From contig USCC01000050.1 of the NCBI GenBank assembly GCA_900553035.1, positions 1 through 14,956 on the forward strand: a stretch of DNA of 14,956 nucleotides, written 5' to 3'. This DNA is from an uncultured Rhodospirillaceae bacterium. GTDB lineage: Bacteria; Pseudomonadota; Alphaproteobacteria; CAAGCB01; CAG-977. The translations under genes were made by a program, and so were the position numbers. Positions 4,826 through 12,817 of this stretch are shown one piece after another. Position 1 is the stretch's first letter. Each line of letters begins with the position of its first letter. The notes under the pieces are model-generated. The model did not search any database. It saw only the letters and a list, made by a program, of their open reading frames with translations, and had not been told where the DNA came from.

Positions 4826-7039
4826 ATGCACACGACGGAACTTTACCGCATTGCCCGGCGTAAAATGCAGGAACTGTTTGAAGACGAACAGGAACGGTGG
4901 GGGTTGTGGCTGCCGGTCTTTTTCGCGGGCGGCATTGGCATTTACTTTTCTCTGCCGACGGAACCGCTTTTTTTCCTGAGCCTTGTTTACGTTCCTGCGA
5001 CGGCCTTTCTGGTATGGGACAACCGTTTTTCCGCGGCGCGGCGCTGGATTTTTCTTGGCCTTTTCATGCTGGCCGCCGGTTTTTTCACGGCCCAGCTCCG
5101 CACCTTCACGGTCAGCACGCCGACCTTGAAAACCCGAACGAAAAAGGTGGCTTTGACAGGAGTGGTCGATCATGTGACCGCATTGCCCGACAGCCGGTAC
5201 CGCATTATTCTGGACAGCGTAAAAATCGAAGGTTACGAACCCTTCGCCACACCGGCGAAAGTCCGGCTCAGTCTGGCAAAAGGGACGGCGCCCCCGGATA
5301 TGGGGGATGTGATTCGGGCGCAGGCTCTGCTTTCGCCGCCCTCTCCGCCTTTGGTTCCGGGCGGGTATGACGCGGCACGCGCCCTTTATTTTGAAGGCAT
5401 CGGCGGAGTCGGCTACACACGTTCGCCTCTGGAAATCCTGCGTGACGGTATCCCGGACACATTCGGCCAGAAGCTGAAAATTCTGCGCCGGGACATCGGC
5501 CGCCACATTGCCCGCGCCCTGCCGTCCGAAACCGGAGAAATTGCCAAGGCGCTGGTCACCGGCGAAGCAAAAGCCGTTCCGCGTTACATTGCCGATAACT
5601 ACCGCGATGCCGGAATTGCGCACCTTCTGTCGGTATCCGGCCTGCATATGAGCCTGATTGCCGGATTTATTTTTGCCGCCGTGCGTTTTACGCTGGCCTT
5701 GCTCCCCGCGGTTTCCCTCCGTTTCAACACCCGGAAGATCGCGGCGGCGGCGGCTTTGGCCGCAACGTTTGCCTACATGCTGATTTCCGGTGCGAACCTT
5801 CCGGCACAGCGCGCTTTCATTATGATCGCCATTGCTCTTGGCGCGGTTCTGCTCAACCGGCAGGCTCTGTCCGTCGTCTCGATTGCCTGGGCCGCCTTCA
5901 TCGTCCTGCTTCTGCAACCCGAAGCCCTTGTCTCCGCCAGCTTCCAGCTTTCCTTCGCCGCCGTGCTGGCTCTTGTTTCCGCTTATGAAGCCGGAATCGA
6001 CCGCTACCGGCGCGAACTGGCGCAAAAAGAAGGTTTTTCCTTCTTCCTGCTGTCCTGTCTGGCGGGTATTCTGATAACGGACATCATTGCAAGTACCGCC
6101 ACCGCCCCGTATGCGCTTTACCATTTTAACCGCTATGCCGTTTACAGTCTGCTGGGCAATCTGGCCAGCACGACGGTTGCCGGTTTTCTGGTAATGCCTG
6201 CTCTGCTGGCCGGAACACTCCTTATTCCCGTCGGCGGAAGCGCCCTGTTCTTCAAAGCCGCCGGATATGGCATTGCCTTCATCAACGGAACAGCCGCCGC
6301 CGTCGCACGGCTGCCGCACGCCGTCCTGTCATCACCGGAAATGCCAATCGGAGGACTTGTCGCTGCAACGCTGGGCGGATTGTGGATCTGTCTGTGGAAA
6401 GGGCGAATCCGGTTCTGGGGATTTCTGCCGTTCTTCATCGGCCTTCTCAGCCCGCTTTCCTCAGAACCGCCCGATTTTCTTGTTGCCGGAAGCGGATCAA
6501 TGGCGGCCTTTAAAACAGCGGAGGGGTCTCTTGTCCTGCCGCCCGGGCGTTCCGATCGCCTGACGCGGGAAGTCTGGCTGTCGCGCTTCGGACAAAAGGA
6601 AAACAACCCCCATGCCGAAACATATTTCAAGGGGGCGGGATATGACGTCCCCCCTGTCCGCTTCAAATGCGAATCGGGATTCTGCCTGTATGAAAAGGAC
6701 GGATTTAAAACAGGCTATGCCAAAACGAAAAAAGGAACGCTGAGAGCCTGCGGGGAAAAAGGACTCGGTCTGCTGTTTCTGGGGGGAAAATATAAGGAAG
6801 ACTGCCTGAGCGCCCGCCGGATCGTCACGCAGACAATGCTGTACCGCAACGGCGCCTACACCCTTCGGATCACAGACGGCCGTCCCGAAATTCAGAGCAT
6901 CAGCGACGTCAACGGCTTCCGCCCGTGGACGCCCGCTTTTCCGACGCTCAGCCTGAAACAGGCGGTCATGTATTTCTTTACCGGCAGCCGCTATCCCAAA
7001 ATCCGGGCGCGCATCATTCGGGACGCCGAAGATATTTAA
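4826..7039 (+). CDS. comEC: ComEC/Rec2-type DNA uptake channel protein, without a metallo-beta-lactamase domain
   Basis: Encodes 737 residues. ComEC forms the inner-membrane channel that brings single-stranded DNA into the cytoplasm during natural transformation. In order: two or three N-terminal membrane segments (about 29-90), a soluble beta-rich region (about 105-205) with the PGGYDAARALYFEGIGGVG signature, then the competence domain with HLLSVSGLHM at 266-275 and several membrane helices to about residue 550. The remaining roughly 185 residues lack the HxHxDH metal motif of the nuclease-like metallo-beta-lactamase domain found in Bacillus-type ComEC; shorter or degenerate C-termini are common in alphaproteobacterial homologues. 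The start has only a weak upstream site, and the in-frame ATG at residue 14 is an alternative. Its TAA overlaps the convergent gene's TAA. No other competence genes are in view, so transformation ability is unproven. Confidence 0.93.
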   Translation: MHTTELYRIARRKMQELFEDEQERWGLWLPVFFAGGIGIYFSLPTEPLFFLSLVYVPATAFLVWDNRFSAARRWIFLGLFMLAAGFFTAQLRTFTVSTPTLKTRTKKVALTGVVDHVTALPDSRYRIILDSVKIEGYEPFATPAKVRLSLAKGTAPPDMGDVIRAQALLSPPSPPLVPGGYDAARALYFEGIGGVGYTRSPLEILRDGIPDTFGQKLKILRRDIGRHIARALPSETGEIAKALVTGEAKAVPRYIADNYRDAGIAHLLSVSGLHMSLIAGFIFAAVRFTLALLPAVSLRFNTRKIAAAAALAATFAYMLISGANLPAQRAFIMIAIALGAVLLNRQALSVVSIAWAAFIVLLLQPEALVSASFQLSFAAVLALVSAYEAGIDRYRRELAQKEGFSFFLLSCLAGILITDIIASTATAPYALYHFNRYAVYSLLGNLASTTVAGFLVMPALLAGTLLIPVGGSALFFKAAGYGIAFINGTAAAVARLPHAVLSSPEMPIGGLVAATLGGLWICLWKGRIRFWGFLPFFIGLLSPLSSEPPDFLVAGSGSMAAFKTAEGSLVLPPGRSDRLTREVWLSRFGQKENNPHAETYFKGAGYDVPPVRFKCESGFCLYEKDGFKTGYAKTKKGTLRACGEKGLGLLFLGGKYKEDCLSARRIVTQTMLYRNGAYTLRITDGRPEIQSISDVNGFRPWTPAFPTLSLKQAVMYFFTGSRYPKIRARIIRDAEDI

Positions 7040-7827
7040 GCGGCTCTGGTCTGCATGTTCTGCCGCAGGTATTCCCACGAATCGCGATCCGGGGCAGAAA
7101 TCAGATGCCGCCGGTTCATAAACGGCGTATAGGCCTCTCCGTCCGCAAAAGCGCTGTAACCGCCCGCTTCGGCATGCAGAAGAACGCCCGCCGCATGATC
7201 CCAAGGCTTGATCAGACCCGTGCGGTAGGCCGAATAATGAACGCATCCCGTAATCAGAAGCATGTAACCGTAGGCCGCACTGCCCCACCAGACCGGTTTG
7301 GGCAACGCCGAATCCTTAAAAGCCACATTACGGCCGACAACACCGTTCATTCGGCGGATATCCTCGGAAGGCGCGACACACAGGCGTCTCTGCTTCAGCC
7401 ATGCCCCGCCGCCTTTTTCTCCCATGACCATGGCCCGCTTGACAGGATGGTAAATCCATCCGGCGATTGTTTCGCCTTTGGACACCAGAGCCACCACAAC
7501 GCCGATTTCCGGTCGGCCATAAGCAAAATTCGTCGTCCCGTCAATCGGGTCAATAATCCATACCGGGTCATCGCCATGCAGACAGTCCATAACGGACGGA
7601 TCACGAAAAGTCGCCTCTTCGCCGACGACCTGAGACCCCGGCAGTGACGCTTTCAAAAGAAGCGTCAGCTTTTTTTCCGTCTCTGTATCCGCAACCGTGA
7701 CCAGATCTTCGGGCGAATTTTTCGTTCCGATTTCCGAAACGGACAGATTGTTGAAACGAGGCATCACCTCTGTTTCCGCAACCGAGACGATGATTTCCTT
7801 AATGGCTTCCAGATCCGGCGTTTTCAT
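7036..7827 (-). CDS. Inositol monophosphatase family phosphatase (SuhB/CysQ-like)
   Basis: Encodes 263 residues, typical for Mg2+-dependent, Li+-sensitive phosphatases of the inositol monophosphatase superfamily. Metal and catalytic motifs are intact: DLVTVADTETE (about 41-51), G69-E70-E71, the signature WIIDPIDGTTNFAYG with D93 and D96, and the C-terminal PWDHAAGVLLHAEAGG with D210. The substrate may be an inositol or sugar phosphate or 3'-phosphoadenosine 5'-phosphate; the sequence alone does not separate these, so no symbol is given. I chose the ATG at 7827 because the protein N-terminus begins there; the frame is open further upstream, but that stretch lies in hflX and has no family character. 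The start lies 29 bases inside the end of hflX, suggesting translational coupling. It is the last gene of the dusB operon, and its TAA shares TTAA with the stop of convergent comEC. Confidence 0.92.
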   Translation of the reverse strand: MKTPDLEAIKEIIVSVAETEVMPRFNNLSVSEIGTKNSPEDLVTVADTETEKKLTLLLKASLPGSQVVGEEATFRDPSVMDCLHGDDPVWIIDPIDGTTNFAYGRPEIGVVVALVSKGETIAGWIYHPVKRAMVMGEKGGGAWLKQRRLCVAPSEDIRRMNGVVGRNVAFKDSALPKPVWWGSAAYGYMLLITGCVHYSAYRTGLIKPWDHAAGVLLHAEAGGYSAFADGEAYTPFMNRRHLISAPDRDSWEYLRQNMQTRAA

Positions 7828-9103
7828 AATCCACCCGAGGATAATTCGATTGAAACCTGGCGATATCCGCTTCGTCCAGACGCACCCGGACAAGGGAGAA
7901 CTCATCGCTGTCCTTGCGTTCGAGGACTTCGCCGACACGATACAGATAGGCCAGCGCCGCCCCCTGATCCGGCGGAACCCGGACCGTAATTTCGGGACGC
8001 CCTTCCGCCAGCACGCTTTCAATAACGGCCAACAGTTCGGGCACGCCCTGTCCCGTCAGTGCCGAAACCGGAACGACCCGGGGCCGGCGTGACGAAGCGT
8101 TCAGAAGAGCCGCCTGTTCTTCGTCCGTCAGACGGTCGATTTTATTCAGCGCTTCCAGCACCCCGGCATCTATTTTAGCGCCGAGACCCAATTCCCGCAA
8201 AACATTTTCCACGTCTTCGCGCTGGGCCTCGGCATCGGCGTGGGAACAGTCGCGCACATGGATGATCAAAGATGCCTCTGTCACTTCTTCCAAAGTCGCC
8301 CGGAACGCGGCGATCAGCTCGGTCGGAAGCGCCGAGACAAACCCCACCGTATCCGACAGAATCACTTTTCGCCCCGACGGAAGCCTCAAAAGCCGCATCG
8401 TCGGATCCAGAGTCGCAAACAAAAGATCCCTGGCAAACACACCGGCTTTCGTCAGCCGGTTGAACAGCGTCGATTTTCCGGCGTTCGTATACCCGACAAG
8501 CGCCACGATCGGATAAGGAACCCGGCGGCGCGCCCGGCGGTGCAGCTCGCGTGTCCGCTTGACGTCCTCCAGTTCTTTTTTCAACCGGACAATATTGTCG
8601 GTGATGACGCGGCGATCCAGCTCAATCTGTGTTTCACCGGGGCCGCCCAGAAAGCCCTTGCCGCCGCGCTGCCGTTCCAGATGGGTCCAGCTTCGAACCA
8701 GGCGGCTGCGCTGATAGCTCAGATGCGCCAGTTCGACCTGCAGGACGCCTTCGCGGGTGCGGGCCCGTTCACCAAAAATTTCCAGGATAAGGGCGGTGCG
8801 GTCAATCACCTTGCACTGCCATGCTTTTTCCAGGTTCCGCTGCTGAATCGGGGTCAGGGCGCCGTCCACCACGACCAGAGAAATTTCATTGTCCCGGATA
8901 AAACCGGCCAGCCGCTCCACCGCCCCGCGGCCGATCAGTGTCGCCGGACGAGCCGTGTTTACGACAAGCGTTTCGGCCGCAACGACATTCAAGTCGATGG
9001 CGGCCGTCAGGCTTTCCGCTTCCTCCAGCCGAGCCTCTGCGGAGCGGTTTCCGCTGCTTTCCGCCTTGAGAACCGGAGAAAGGACGAACGTACGTTCGGA
9101 CAA
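7799..9103 (-). CDS. hflX: Ribosome-associated GTPase HflX
   Basis: Encodes 434 residues from a TTG at 9103. HflX binds the 50S subunit and splits or rescues stalled ribosomes, especially under heat stress; that is family knowledge. The N-terminal HflX domain includes TLIGRGAVERL and the conserved GGKGFLGGPGETQIELDRR (about residues 147-165). The G domain shows G1 GYTNAGKST at 204-212, the ATLDPT segment, G3 DTVGF at 251-255 and G4 NKID at 320-323. The TTG start is preferred because AAGGAA, overlapping the hfq stop, lies 6 bases upstream and the protein then begins just after hfq; an upstream ATG at 9253 would overlap hfq heavily and adds an arginine-rich stretch without family character. It follows hfq by 10 bases, the classic hfq-hflX pair, and overlaps the downstream phosphatase gene by 29 bases. 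Confidence 0.96.
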   Translation of the reverse strand: MSERTFVLSPVLKAESSGNRSAEARLEEAESLTAAIDLNVVAAETLVVNTARPATLIGRGAVERLAGFIRDNEISLVVVDGALTPIQQRNLEKAWQCKVIDRTALILEIFGERARTREGVLQVELAHLSYQRSRLVRSWTHLERQRGGKGFLGGPGETQIELDRRVITDNIVRLKKELEDVKRTRELHRRARRRVPYPIVALVGYTNAGKSTLFNRLTKAGVFARDLLFATLDPTMRLLRLPSGRKVILSDTVGFVSALPTELIAAFRATLEEVTEASLIIHVRDCSHADAEAQREDVENVLRELGLGAKIDAGVLEALNKIDRLTDEEQAALLNASSRRPRVVPVSALTGQGVPELLAVIESVLAEGRPEITVRVPPDQGAALAYLYRVGEVLERKDSDEFSLVRVRLDEADIARFQSNYPRVDYENAGSGSH

Positions 9104-9109
9104 AAAATA

Positions 9110-9115
9110 TTCCTT
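9110..9115 (-). promoter_or_regulatory. Ribosome binding site deciding the hflX TTG start
   Basis: AAGGAA on the minus strand overlaps the hfq stop codon (9114-9116) and sits 6 bases before the TTG at 9103. This favours TTG as the hflX start and implies coupling to the end of hfq translation. Confidence 0.6.
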
Positions 9116-9371
9116 ACTTTTCTTCGGAAGCTTCGGCTTCCTCGGCGCCGTCAAACAGCTGAATCGGCGTCGCGGGCATAATCGTGGAAATCGAATGCTT
9201 GTAAACCAGCTGCGTATGGCCGTCGCGCCGCAGCAGCATCGAGAAATTATCAAACCATGTAATGATGCCCTGAAGCTTGACGCCGCACATCAAATAAACG
9301 GTGACGGGGGTTTTTGTTTTACGAATGTGGTTCAAGAACACATCTTGAACATTTTGATTTTTTTCAACCAT
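9114..9371 (-). CDS. hfq: RNA chaperone Hfq
   Basis: Encodes 85 residues from the ATG at 9371. Hfq forms a hexameric ring that brings small regulatory RNAs to target mRNAs. The Sm1 region (QDVFLNHIRKTKTPVTVYLMCGVKLQGIITWFD) and Sm2 motif (LVYKHSISTIMP, matching the family YKHAIST) are intact. A short acidic tail (GAEEAEASEEK) follows, as is usual for the variable C-terminus. The frame is open upstream to 9443, but the added residues lie outside the conserved core and overlap the preceding gene, whereas AGGGAG lies 9 bases before the chosen ATG. It sits 55 bases after the HAD gene and 10 before hflX. The 55-base gap is the longest in this operon and could hold an internal promoter; I could not identify one confidently. 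Confidence 0.97.
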   Translation of the reverse strand: MVEKNQNVQDVFLNHIRKTKTPVTVYLMCGVKLQGIITWFDNFSMLLRRDGHTQLVYKHSISTIMPATPIQLFDGAEEAEASEEK

Positions 9372-9426
9372 GTTTTTTGACTCCCTATTGAATTTAACCT
9401 GTTTTATTTTTTTATGCAGAGTTCTT

Positions 9427-10098
9427 TTACTCTGTTCCGGCATAAGAGTAAAGGACGGAAAGCAGTTCGCTGCAATTTTTTAGCGTAAGCACATCGCTGC
9501 CGTCCCTGTTTTCATCGGCGATCCGGACGGGAAGGCATCCCGTATTGCGCGCGCACAGGATATCCGCGTCGCCGTCGCCGACAAACCAGACGGGCGCACC
9601 GGCACGCCCGTCTTCCATGGAAATTCCGCTTCCTTCCAAAGCCCGGATCACCGGATCGGCCGCCGGCTTGTCGTGCGCCGCGTCCGTTGCGCCGACCACC
9701 GCGTCAAACAGCCCCTCCCACCCGAGGCAGGCAACCTCCCGCCGCAGGATGAATCCCGTCTTGTTGCTGACCACGCCCAGACGTCCGACGGTTTTGCGGG
9801 CATACTCCAGCATTCCGAAGGCATCGGGAAAAGGCGTCAGTTCCTCCAGATGGTATTTCTGAAAAGCCTCCAGATAAACGTCCCGCGCTTCTTCCCACCG
9901 ATCGCCGAACAGGTCGGGAAAAGTGTCGCGCAGGGAAAGACCAAGATTCTTCCGGTACTCCTCAAAGCTCAGAACCGGCAGGCCGAAATGCTTCCACATG
10001 ACGGTCACCGCCTTGTAGATCACGGGAAAGCTGTCAACCAGCGTGTTGTCCCAATCAAACAGGATTGCTTTGGGAAAGGGATAATCGGGCTGTTTCAT
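9427..10098 (-). CDS. HAD-superfamily hydrolase, phosphoglycolate-phosphatase-like
   Basis: Encodes 223 residues with all HAD motifs: motif I FDWDNTLVDS with nucleophile D15 and acid/base D17, a helical cap region (about 25-90), motif II VVSNKT, motif III Lys in HDKPAADP, and motif IV WFVGDGDADI. The cap and length fit the phosphoglycolate phosphatase (Gph) and beta-phosphoglucomutase-like branch. A small phosphate ester is the probable substrate, but its identity cannot be read from sequence. The ATG shares one base with the trkA stop (TGATG), and GGAG lies about 7 bases upstream within trkA, indicating co-translation. In several alphaproteobacteria a different gene, a D-amino-acid aminotransferase type, sits between trkA and hfq, so this slot is variable. 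Confidence 0.9.
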   Translation of the reverse strand: MKQPDYPFPKAILFDWDNTLVDSFPVIYKAVTVMWKHFGLPVLSFEEYRKNLGLSLRDTFPDLFGDRWEEARDVYLEAFQKYHLEELTPFPDAFGMLEYARKTVGRLGVVSNKTGFILRREVACLGWEGLFDAVVGATDAAHDKPAADPVIRALEGSGISMEDGRAGAPVWFVGDGDADILCARNTGCLPVRIADENRDGSDVLTLKNCSELLSVLYSYAGTE

Positions 10099-11474
10099 CA
10101 GAAAAACTCCAAACCGACGGAAAACATTTTTTCAACCTGTTTGACGGCGTCAGCATCCGCGAAAAGAATCAACCGGTCGCCGTCTTCAATGACCGTATCG
10201 CCGCGCAGGGGGATATTGACGCCGTCGCGGACAATGGCGCCGATGATCACGCCGGCCGGAAGCCGGACATCGCGCAGGGGCGATCCCGTGTATTCAAACG
10301 TGTCAAACGCATCCGCCTCCAGGACTTCGCAAAGGCCGGAACGAATCGAATACGCCGCGTAAATTTTCCCGCGCCGAACATGCTGAAGAATCGTGGACAC
10401 CATGATATCCTTCGGGTCAATGATGACGTCAATGCCCAGATTCATCACCAACTGAGCGTACAGCGGCTTGTCAATCATGGTCAGAGTCTGTTCCGCTCCG
10501 TATTTTTTCGCCATCAGCGATGCCAGAATATTGTTTTCGTCATCCGAACTGACCGCGATGACGGTTTCGACAATATCAATGTCGGCTTCTTCCAGAATTT
10601 CCGTATCCAGGAAATCGCCTTCAATGACCGTTGCGCTGGGCAGGGCTTCGGCCAGGAAATGAGCGCGTTCCTCGTCCTGTTCAATAATGGTGATCCGGAT
10701 TCCCCGTCCTTCTTTTTCCAGACGCCGCGCCAGATCAAGGCTGACGTCGCTGCCGCCCAGGATAAGGACGCTCTGGGAACGTTCGTGGTCATGACCGAAC
10801 AGTGTCATCACACGGTCAATATCGTCGGCGTCCACCACAATGTAAATGTCATCGCCGGGCAGGATGCGCGCTTCGCCGTTCGCGACAATCACCTTGCCAT
10901 CACGGATAAGGGCGACGACGACGGCATGCACATCGGGGAAAAGCTCGGTCAACTGGCGCAGAGGCGTATTCAGCATCGGACACACGTCATCACAGTGCAT
11001 ACCGATCAGGCGTACTTTGTCCGAAGCCAGCGGAATGACGTCGAATGCGCCGGGAAAGGCAATACTGCGGCGGATGGAACGGGCGATTTCGACTTCCGGC
11101 GAAATGATGACGTCCATCGGCAACGCGTCATGGGTATAGAATTTGCGCCATTTCGGGTTCGTGTATTCGCCGGATCGGATGCGGGCAATCTTTGTCGGGA
11201 TTTTAAAAATCGAATTCGCCATCTGACAGATGACCATGTTCACTTCGTCCGACGAAGTCACGGCGATCAGCATGTCGGCGTCCTGCGCCCCGGCTCTGTC
11301 CAGAACGGACGGATATGAAGCAAAGCCCTGCACCGGTTGGACATCCATGGAGGCGGACAGATCGTCCAACCGCTCCTGATCTCTGTCGATCAGAACGACT
11401 TCGTTTTCGTCCTCGGCCAGATACTGGGCAATTGTTGATCCGACCCGACCTGCGCCGCACACAATGACTTTCAT
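10098..11474 (-). CDS. trkA: Trk potassium uptake regulatory subunit TrkA
   Basis: Encodes 458 residues, the standard length of the two-module TrkA. The protein is the cytoplasmic NAD(H)-binding subunit that gates Trk-type K+ transporters (TrkH/TrkG). Each half has a Rossmann RCK domain followed by a RCK C-terminal domain. The first starts with the GxGxxG fold GAGRVG at residues 7-12 and an acidic D30 at the end of strand two. The second starts near residue 233 at SVLILGGSDVSLDLARRL; its glycine pattern is less canonical, as is common for the second module. Both RCK_C regions are recognisable (about 140-220 and 370-450). No transporter gene lies in the window, so the membrane partner is elsewhere. 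The start overlaps the fis-like stop by 4 bases (ATGA) and the stop overlaps the HAD start. Confidence 0.95.
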   Translation of the reverse strand: MKVIVCGAGRVGSTIAQYLAEDENEVVLIDRDQERLDDLSASMDVQPVQGFASYPSVLDRAGAQDADMLIAVTSSDEVNMVICQMANSIFKIPTKIARIRSGEYTNPKWRKFYTHDALPMDVIISPEVEIARSIRRSIAFPGAFDVIPLASDKVRLIGMHCDDVCPMLNTPLRQLTELFPDVHAVVVALIRDGKVIVANGEARILPGDDIYIVVDADDIDRVMTLFGHDHERSQSVLILGGSDVSLDLARRLEKEGRGIRITIIEQDEERAHFLAEALPSATVIEGDFLDTEILEEADIDIVETVIAVSSDDENNILASLMAKKYGAEQTLTMIDKPLYAQLVMNLGIDVIIDPKDIMVSTILQHVRRGKIYAAYSIRSGLCEVLEADAFDTFEYTGSPLRDVRLPAGVIIGAIVRDGVNIPLRGDTVIEDGDRLILFADADAVKQVEKMFSVGLEFF

Positions 11475-11779
11475 AAGCCCCTCCGCCTTCCGCGGGGTCT
11501 TGCGGCCGTTTTTCCGGACAGAGCCGCCTGTTCCCGGTCATCCAGGTTTAGCCGGCGCATCTTGCGCAAAAGCGTGTTGCGGTTGATGCCCAGAATGCGG
11601 GATGCCTTCAGTCTGTTTCCGGCCGCCGCTTCCAACGTGACCGAAATCAGGCGGCGTTCGACTTCGCCGATGACAGAATCATACATATTCGTTTCGGCGC
11701 CGTTTTCTCCCGCCGCCGCATAAAACCGCCGCAGATATTTTTCAACGACGGCTCCCAATCCTTCTTCCTGACCGACCAT
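11471..11779 (-). CDS. Stand-alone Fis/NtrC-type helix-turn-helix DNA-binding protein
   Basis: Encodes 102 residues resembling only the C-terminal DNA-binding domain of NtrC and the nucleoid protein Fis (98 residues in E. coli). The YDSVIGEVERRLISVTLEAA segment (33-52) matches the NtrC/Fis dimer helix, and NRLKASRILGINRNTLLRKMRRL (55-77) is the helix-turn-helix. The preceding KYLRRFYAAAG recalls the region before this domain in NtrC. The receiver domain, the AAA+ domain with Walker A and the sigma54-contact GAFTGA are all absent. A basic tail (ARPRGRRRGL) follows. It lies between dusB and trkA with overlapping codons (TAATG and ATGA) and GGGAG upstream, so it is a designed, translated gene and not an open-ended remnant. 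A role as a bend-inducing DNA protein or transcription factor is inferred. Naming it fis would presume orthology, so the symbol is left blank. Confidence 0.88.
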   Translation of the reverse strand: MVGQEEGLGAVVEKYLRRFYAAAGENGAETNMYDSVIGEVERRLISVTLEAAAGNRLKASRILGINRNTLLRKMRRLNLDDREQAALSGKTAARPRGRRRGL

Positions 11780-12750
11780 TATGCTCCCTTAAAAAACGCC
11801 GTGACAAACGTCTTCGCAGTCGGGGGATCGCCGATTTGATTCAGCTCCGCCCGGAAGGCCGCGCCGCCTGCCGTTCCCAAAGAATACCACGCCATGTGCT
11901 TTCGTGCGATAAAAACCGCTTTGCGCTCGCCGTAATATTCCTCTAAAAGCTTCAAATGCTCAAGCACTATTGACAGACGCGGCTCCGGATCCGGCACGGA
12001 GCGTCCCTCCAGAAAGGCGGTGCATTGATGCAAAAGCCAGGGTTTTCCAAGCATTCCGCGTCCGATCATCACACCGTCCGCCCCGGTTTCGCGCAGCATC
12101 CGTGCGGCGTCTTCGGGTCGCCGGACATCGCCGTTTGCGATCACGGGAATGCAAAGAATCGCCTTCAGCCGTCCAATTGCCACCCAGTCCGCCGTCCCGC
12201 CGTACATCTGCATCCGGGTTCGGGCATGCAGCGTGACGGCGGACGCTCCGGCCTGTTCCATACGTTTTCCGAAATCGGCATAATTCCGGTTTTCATTATC
12301 CCAGCCCAGCCGGAATTTGACGCTGACCGGCAGGGAAACTGCCCCGCACACGGCGCGGACAATCCGTTCCGCGCGTTCCGCATCCTGCATCAGCGCCGCC
12401 CCACAGCCGGATTTGACGATTTTCGCCACCGGGCATCCCATGTTCAAATCAATCAAAGAGGCAATCCCCTGTTCTTCAATCCGACGGGCGGCTTCGGCCA
12501 TTGCATCGGGACGTGCGCCGCACAGCTGAACCGCAACGGGCGCCTCCCCGGGACGGCAGGCCGCCATCTTTCCCGTGCGGACATGGGATCGGACAAGAGA
12601 ATCAGCCAGAATCATCTCGGTATACGTCAGTTCGTCCCCGAACCGGCGCAACAAAGTCCGGAACGGCGCGTCCGTCACACCGGCCATCGGCGCGGATATG
12701 ACCGGGCTTTTGAAAACCGCGTCCTTTATTTTCAGCGGCGTGAGAGTCAT
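11779..12750 (-). CDS. dusB: tRNA-dihydrouridine synthase DusB
   Basis: Encodes 323 residues. DusB (older name NifR3) is an FMN-dependent enzyme that reduces uridine to dihydrouridine in the tRNA D-loop. The TIM-barrel start has SAPMAGVTDAPFR (19-31) and the catalytic motif DLNMGCPVAKIVKSGCGAALM, where C106 is the proton-donating cysteine. VSVKFRLGW (about 142-150), VTLHARTR and VIANGDVR with GVMIGRGMLGKPWL complete the FMN and phosphate-binding set. AGGAAAGG lies about 6 bases before the ATG. It is the first gene of the minus-strand operon and shares one base with the following fis-like start. It is divergent from ispDF, as in many alphaproteobacteria. Assignment to DusB over DusA or DusC rests on this context and overall pattern. 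Confidence 0.95.
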   Translation of the reverse strand: MTLTPLKIKDAVFKSPVISAPMAGVTDAPFRTLLRRFGDELTYTEMILADSLVRSHVRTGKMAACRPGEAPVAVQLCGARPDAMAEAARRIEEQGIASLIDLNMGCPVAKIVKSGCGAALMQDAERAERIVRAVCGAVSLPVSVKFRLGWDNENRNYADFGKRMEQAGASAVTLHARTRMQMYGGTADWVAIGRLKAILCIPVIANGDVRRPEDAARMLRETGADGVMIGRGMLGKPWLLHQCTAFLEGRSVPDPEPRLSIVLEHLKLLEEYYGERKAVFIARKHMAWYSLGTAGGAAFRAELNQIGDPPTAKTFVTAFFKGA

Positions 12751-12817
12751 CTTGAGCCTTTCCTAAAAGGGAAAACTGATTTAGTGTGTTTCAAAAGGTT
12801 TATAAGGAGGAAGCCCA
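12751..12817. promoter_or_regulatory. Divergent promoter region between dusB and ispDF
   Basis: A 67-base gap from which the seven-gene dusB operon and ispDF must both start. TTGAAA on the minus strand and TTTATAA on the plus strand are loose promoter-like matches; neither forms a convincing pair. AAGGAGG at 12804-12810 is the strong ispDF ribosome binding site. Confidence 0.4.

Noticed and set aside
4799..6319. A 506-residue frame on the minus strand under comEC
   Set aside because: Gly/Gln/Arg-rich with no domain; a mirror of comEC codon bias.
10065..11318. A 417-residue plus-strand frame across trkA
   Set aside because: Antisense to intact trkA, with no recognisable domain and no ribosome binding site.
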